Positions 28,125 through 31,954 of a stretch of 31,954 bases of DNA are shown here, piece after piece. Source of the stretch: a virus; the IMG/VR virus record IMGVR_UViG_3300033153_000640, positions 1 to 31,954 of that record. One strand, 5' to 3'. Each line of letters starts with the position of its first letter. The stretch's first letter is position 1. The notes beneath the pieces were generated by a model. It ran no database searches. It was given only the letters and a program-made list of their open reading frames with translations, and was not told the DNA's origin. Position numbers and translations under genes: made by a program.

Positions 28125-28159
28125 AGAGGCTTACAAAAAAAGTAGGCCTCTTTTTTTTT
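28125..28159 (+). terminator. rho-independent terminator
   Basis: Stem AGAGGCTTAC pairing with GTAGGCCTCT (one T-G wobble) around loop A7, followed by nine T. The next promoter box starts 3 nt after the T run. Confidence 0.9.
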
Positions 28160-28161
28160 AC

Positions 28162-28169
28162 TATCTTTG
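28162..28169 (+). promoter_or_regulatory. TATCTTTG promoter for tail block
   Basis: Exact octamer, 19 nt before the ATG at 28188 and directly behind a terminator, separating the tail block from the decoration unit. Confidence 0.75.
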
Positions 28170-28187
28170 TAAAAATGTTTAGAGAGT

Positions 28188-29141
28188 ATGGCAGCATCTA
28201 TTAATGAAGTAAGAAATACCGTTTTAGCGATAGCTAATAAGAATAACTACGGATACATTTCTCCACAAGATTTTAATCTTTACGCAAAACAAGCTCAAAT
28301 TGATATGTTTGAAGATTATTTTTATGCTTATAATAATTGGATTAATAAGCAGAACTCGAGAATGTCTGGAAGTGGTTATGCAGATATAATTAAAGGGTTA
28401 GTAGAGGTAATAGACACTTTTTCAACTCAAGTGTTTTTACCTCAAAATAATGCTAATACTTATAATTTACCTAATGATTATTACTTAATAAATAAGTTAT
28501 TTTATTATTCTACCCCTTTATTTACAGGAACAAATAGTGCGGTAGCAGCTAATCAGTTAATAGACGCGGCAGCAGTAGGATGGACTACTATCCCTGCGTC
28601 AGCTCCTACTCCGCTTCCTGGTAGTATAGTGGTTAACACCACTACATTTCAAGAGGCTTATGTAACTGGAGTAGTTAACACCACTACAATAACATTAAGC
28701 GCAGATATATTTACAGCTACTCCTGAAACTTATGTTATTTATGCAGATACTAAAATTAGAGAGGTAGAAAGAGTTAATCAAAGTAAAATATTTTATTTAA
28801 CAAATTCTATGTTGACAGCTCCAACCACAACTTACCCAGCGTATGTGTTGGATGGAAATACTATTACAGTATATCCTACTACTATATTACAGGCAGGAGC
28901 TATCAGATCTCAATACATAAGATACCCACTTACTCCAAGATGGACGTGGACAAATTTAGTTATAGGAGAACCGCAGTTTGACCCTACGCAGACAGATTTT
29001 CAAGAGTTTGAATTACCAGACTCAGATGAGCCAACGCTTATTGCGAAAATATGTCAATATGTAGGTATAGAAATTAGAGAAGCAGACGTATATAATTTTG
29101 GGAAAACAGAAGAAGGTAACGAAATATCAGAAAGCAGTTAA
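28188..29141 (+). CDS. head-tail connector/ring-type structural protein (317 aa)
   Basis: The helical N-terminus (INEVRNTVLAIANKNNYGYIS, then DFNLYAKQAQIDMFEDYF) and the later beta segments (LPNDYYLINKLFYYS, REVERVNQSKIFYL, AYVLDGNTITVYPTT, SQYIRYPLTPRW) resemble connector or ring proteins that sit below the portal in podoviruses. Residues about 121-187 are an inserted beta-domain (LPGSIVVNTTTFQEAYVTGV, then TTTITLSADIF) shared with other virion proteins. It ends with a helix for assembly (LIAKICQYVGIEIREADVY). Gap of 2 nt to the next gene. Confidence 0.7.
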   Translation: MAASINEVRNTVLAIANKNNYGYISPQDFNLYAKQAQIDMFEDYFYAYNNWINKQNSRMSGSGYADIIKGLVEVIDTFSTQVFLPQNNANTYNLPNDYYLINKLFYYSTPLFTGTNSAVAANQLIDAAAVGWTTIPASAPTPLPGSIVVNTTTFQEAYVTGVVNTTTITLSADIFTATPETYVIYADTKIREVERVNQSKIFYLTNSMLTAPTTTYPAYVLDGNTITVYPTTILQAGAIRSQYIRYPLTPRWTWTNLVIGEPQFDPTQTDFQEFELPDSDEPTLIAKICQYVGIEIREADVYNFGKTEEGNEISESS

Positions 29142-29143
29142 TT

Positions 29144-30076
29144 ATGGCATATATTACAGATTACGTTTATTACGAAAATAATATTGGACCACCATACGCA
29201 AGTCCTTCAGACGCGAATTGGGGTTCATATCAGTATGTTTCTTTAGAGGATATTGTAAACAACTTCATGTTAATGTTTCAAGGAAACAATGAAATTATTA
29301 ATAATGTAAATAGATATCAAGTTTTGTTTCATGCAAAGAGAGGTATTCAGGAGTTAAACTATGATGCGATGAAAGAAATTAAGATATTAGAATTAACAGT
29401 CTGTGATACTCTTAGATTTGTTCTTCCTCCAGATTATGTAAACTGGGTAAGAATCTCCTGGGAAAAAGATGGAATGTTATATCCTTTAACGGAAAACATT
29501 CAAACTAATTGGAGTGGAGCGTATTTACAAGACCATAATTGCAGGGTTTTATTCGATATAGATGGCAACGTATTAAAGCCAAGTGATTCGTTTTGGGACA
29601 CACAACGATTAAATGGAAATCAAAAAACAATGTATTTAGGAGAAGGTCAGTATAATGGTCAGCAAGGATGGTGTGTAGATGGCTGTTGGTATTTTGACTA
29701 TCAAATAGGTGACAGGTTTGGATTAAACACTGAAACCGCAAATATAAACCCTACCTTTAGTATAAATAAAAAAGGAGGGGTCATTAACTTTAATTCAGTT
29801 ATGTCGGGACAAATGGTAGTATTAGAATATGTTTCAGACGGCATGGAGAATGGCGATGACTCCAGTGTAAGTGTAAATAAAATGTTTGAAGAATTTATAT
29901 ACGCATATATTAAATTTGCTATTTTGAATGGTAGATTCGGGGTTCAGGAATATGTAGTTAATCGAGCAAGAAAGGATAAATCCTCCTTGCTTCGTAATGC
30001 AAAATTAAGATTAAGTAATATACACCCTGGAAGACTCTTGATGAATTTAAGAGGCCAGGATAAATGGTTAAAATAA
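29144..30076 (+). CDS. head-tail connector or tail tube protein (310 aa)
   Basis: An alpha/beta protein beginning with aromatic-rich MAYITDYVYYENNIGPPYA. A helix block (NRYQVLFHAKRGIQELNYDAM) is followed by LRFVLPPDYVNWVRISWEKDGM, then MVVLEYVSDGM and a C-terminal helix pair (EEFIYAYIKFAILNGRFGVQEYVVNR). The pattern LPPDYVNWVRIS is common in head-tail joining proteins of Bacteroidota and marine podoviruses, where these act as a ring between portal and tail hub. It is 1 nt before the long tail gene. Confidence 0.72.
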   Translation: MAYITDYVYYENNIGPPYASPSDANWGSYQYVSLEDIVNNFMLMFQGNNEIINNVNRYQVLFHAKRGIQELNYDAMKEIKILELTVCDTLRFVLPPDYVNWVRISWEKDGMLYPLTENIQTNWSGAYLQDHNCRVLFDIDGNVLKPSDSFWDTQRLNGNQKTMYLGEGQYNGQQGWCVDGCWYFDYQIGDRFGLNTETANINPTFSINKKGGVINFNSVMSGQMVVLEYVSDGMENGDDSSVSVNKMFEEFIYAYIKFAILNGRFGVQEYVVNRARKDKSSLLRNAKLRLSNIHPGRLLMNLRGQDKWLK

Positions 30077-30077
30077 T

Positions 30078-31954
30078 ATGTCGTTAACGTCAACAAATTT
30101 CGTAGCAGGAAAAATGAACAAGTCTATTGACGAACGACTTGTTCCTCCAGGAGAATATATTGATGCGCTGAATGTGCGTTTAGGGTCTACCGAAAACACA
30201 GAGATTGGTGCGGTAGAAAATTCCCGAGGTAACACTCTGTTAACTCAGTTAGAGTATAATAATCAACCTTTAGTTGGAGACGCTCGATGTATTGGAGTAT
30301 ATGAAGACGGTATAAATGAAACATTATACTGGTTTGTACATAATGAAGGTAACCCTAATTCAGTAATTACCGGAGTGGTAGATTTAGTGGTATCCTATAA
30401 CACTAATACAGGGTCTTTAATTTACCACTGTATTAGTACAGAGGTTTTAAATTTTGACTTTAAATATCTTATTACCGGAGTCGATAAAATTGAGGGGTTG
30501 TTATTTTGGACGGATGATTTGAATCCTCCAAGAATGATAAATGTTACTACGGATTATGATTATCCGGTAGGTGGATTAGATACTATATTTGAAGAAGAAG
30601 ATGTAAGTGTAATTGTAAAACCACCAGGGTTTGAAGACTTCGATACCACTGCCAGTCAATGGGCTCCTTTAGGATCTCCTGAAGTAGAAAATTATCGTTT
30701 GGTAGGGCAAGAGAATTACATGGAAACGAGATTTCTTTCTTTTGCTTATAGATATAGATATGATGACGGGCAATATAGTGCTACATCTTTATTTTCAACT
30801 CCCGCCTTTCAACCTAAGCAATTTAGATTCAGTATTCAGGATTATCTAAATGCTGGGATGTATAATCGTTTTAACGCTTGTAGAGTTACTTTTTCAACCG
30901 GTTCAAAAAGAGTAAAAGAAATAGATTTACTATACAAACAAACTACCAGTAATACTATTTATGTAATAAAGAGGTTTCGTAAGGCAGATTTAGGATGGGC
31001 TGATAATACTTACCAGACTGAAGCTTTTAGTAATAGTGAAATATATACCACTTTAGGTTCGGATGAGTTATTAAGACTATACGATAATGTTCCGCGAATT
31101 GCTAAGGCTCAAACTATCCAAGGAAATCGTTTAATGTATGGGAATTATGTAGACGGATATAATATAAAAGTAGCTCCAGGTGGTGCAGATATTGATGTAG
31201 ATTATTGGTGTGCACCAACCTCTAAAGAAATCGCAGGGGAGGCTATAGGAGATGGAGGAACTACTAATCCGCAGGTTGCTAATTCAGCATATACTATTGG
31301 GGGAGGAACCGCTGGTCAAGACTCTCTTTTAACGTGGGATTTAACTAATGCTAATCCAGCAGCTGGAGATATTGTAGCTGGAACCACTTTTAACTTCTCT
31401 TTTTCATTAGAACAAAACGCTTTACAATGTAACCCTGGAGGAACCGCTGATTGTGTTGCTGCCAGTACTTTTGTCCAGTCTTCTCCTTTCACCGTAACCT
31501 GTACTTTTACATGTCCTGTGGATTACCCAGATGTAACCACTATGTGTGCAAGCCCGGAGTTTGCGGCTCGTTTTGGAGGAAGCGCATCTCAAGGTTATAC
31601 AGGAACAGGAATAATGCAGCAAGTGTACCCTTGTAACAACACAGATAGCGGAGGAACTTTATCAGATAGATTTTATGCCGCAGCTATTGATCCGATGACC
31701 GGAACCACTATGGAATTAATTAGTGGAGGATTTACTGCAGCAGGCCAGTGTGCTACACCTATAGGAGGGTGGCCTCTACTCTGTAGTACCACTGTAATTT
31801 CATCAGGAGTAACCGATGGAACTGTTGTTAATTTTTTAACAGACTCTACAGCAGATTTTATTTCAGATGGAGTTGCGAATGGAGATTTAGTTATGGATAT
31901 GGCTACTGGGTTGTTAGCTATAGTAGACACAACTTTAGGGGCTATTACGATGAC
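30078..31954 (+). CDS. tail hub/stabilisation-type protein, 3' end outside window (625+ aa)
   Basis: Starts at ATG 30078, 1 nt behind the upstream stop, and is open to the window end (625 codons seen). The N-terminus (MNKSIDERLVPPGEYIDALN, VRLGSTENTEIGAVENSRGN) matches a start that I recall from large tail or stabilisation proteins (P22 gp10-like position) of crAss-like and marine podoviruses. Successive beta blades with LYWFVH, GLLFWTDDLNPPRMINV, FLSFAYRYRYDDGQYSATS and GNRLMYGNYVDGYNIKV suggest a propeller. Near the right end (TDSTADFISDGVANGDLVMD) the shared beta-domain appears again. It is incomplete here, not broken. Confidence 0.82.
   Translation, partial: MSLTSTNFVAGKMNKSIDERLVPPGEYIDALNVRLGSTENTEIGAVENSRGNTLLTQLEYNNQPLVGDARCIGVYEDGINETLYWFVHNEGNPNSVITGVVDLVVSYNTNTGSLIYHCISTEVLNFDFKYLITGVDKIEGLLFWTDDLNPPRMINVTTDYDYPVGGLDTIFEEEDVSVIVKPPGFEDFDTTASQWAPLGSPEVENYRLVGQENYMETRFLSFAYRYRYDDGQYSATSLFSTPAFQPKQFRFSIQDYLNAGMYNRFNACRVTFSTGSKRVKEIDLLYKQTTSNTIYVIKRFRKADLGWADNTYQTEAFSNSEIYTTLGSDELLRLYDNVPRIAKAQTIQGNRLMYGNYVDGYNIKVAPGGADIDVDYWCAPTSKEIAGEAIGDGGTTNPQVANSAYTIGGGTAGQDSLLTWDLTNANPAAGDIVAGTTFNFSFSLEQNALQCNPGGTADCVAASTFVQSSPFTVTCTFTCPVDYPDVTTMCASPEFAARFGGSASQGYTGTGIMQQVYPCNNTDSGGTLSDRFYAAAIDPMTGTTMELISGGFTAAGQCATPIGGWPLLCSTTVISSGVTDGTVVNFLTDSTADFISDGVANGDLVMDMATGLLAIVDTTLGAITM

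Noticed and set aside
1-31954. tRNA genes, integrase, transposase or attachment sites
   Set aside because: No cloverleaf with T-loop GTTCGA-type pattern was noticed by eye, and no recombinase motif was found in any translated gene. A tRNA search program would be needed to exclude degenerate cases.

Overview
This window is part of the genome of a lytic-type tailed phage, probably a podovirus, that infects a Bacteroidota host (a flavobacterium or relative). It is AT-rich and densely packed, with many ATGA/TAATG overlaps and almost no Shine-Dalgarno sequences. Transcription starts marked by the Bacteroidota -7 element TAnnTTTG, mostly as the exact octamer TATCTTTG, recur in front of gene blocks. 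The terminase, portal, scaffold and capsid genes plus P22/crAss-like tail genes identify the virus. I found no tRNA, CRISPR array, integrase or insertion sequence.

Left arm (1-4040, minus strand): a leftward operon of at least 13 small, mostly acidic, mostly unrecognised proteins of the early host-takeover kind, including four genes of 40-59 codons. A TACATTTG box (1121-1128) and a TATCTTTG box (4032-4039) drive it. Two intergenic gaps in this operon each hold a 54-nt hammerhead self-cleaving ribozyme (2885-2938 and 3623-3676, minus strand). All catalytic-core bases are present, and stems I, II and III differ between the two by compensating changes. Each sits at the stop codon of the gene before it and would cut 24-31 nt upstream of the next ATG. 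This is the most striking content of the window.

Divergent hub (4040-5115): about 500 bp between the outward promoters, including a 144-nt stretch with no T on the plus strand and, to its left, a 49-nt stretch with no A. A 72-aa gene with its own terminator follows, then a promoter region with repeated TGTCGAT sites.

Chaperonin operon (5115-7270): groEL, a ParB-like small protein and groES. A convergent winged-helix regulator (7239-7709) follows; its promoter faces the next rightward promoter head-on.

Virion accessory block (7782-18554): extremely lysine/arginine-rich proteins, small Cys-rich and basic proteins, a beta-rich virion protein, a LamG adhesin, a lysis cassette (small membrane protein, M15 peptidase endolysin, 3-TM holin), and two fibre genes with a shared N-terminus. 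Then come a probable tandem-GroES-fold protein, a 2OG-Fe(II) oxygenase and a minimal SET-domain methyltransferase, all translationally coupled, and a possible small terminase.

Morphogenesis block (18532-31954): large terminase, portal, scaffold, major capsid protein, head/neck proteins and a long tail protein that runs off the right end. A short beta-domain recurs in five virion proteins, apparently including the capsid protein. A 67-codon frame continues in phase behind the stop codon of the 265-aa gene and has no ordinary start.
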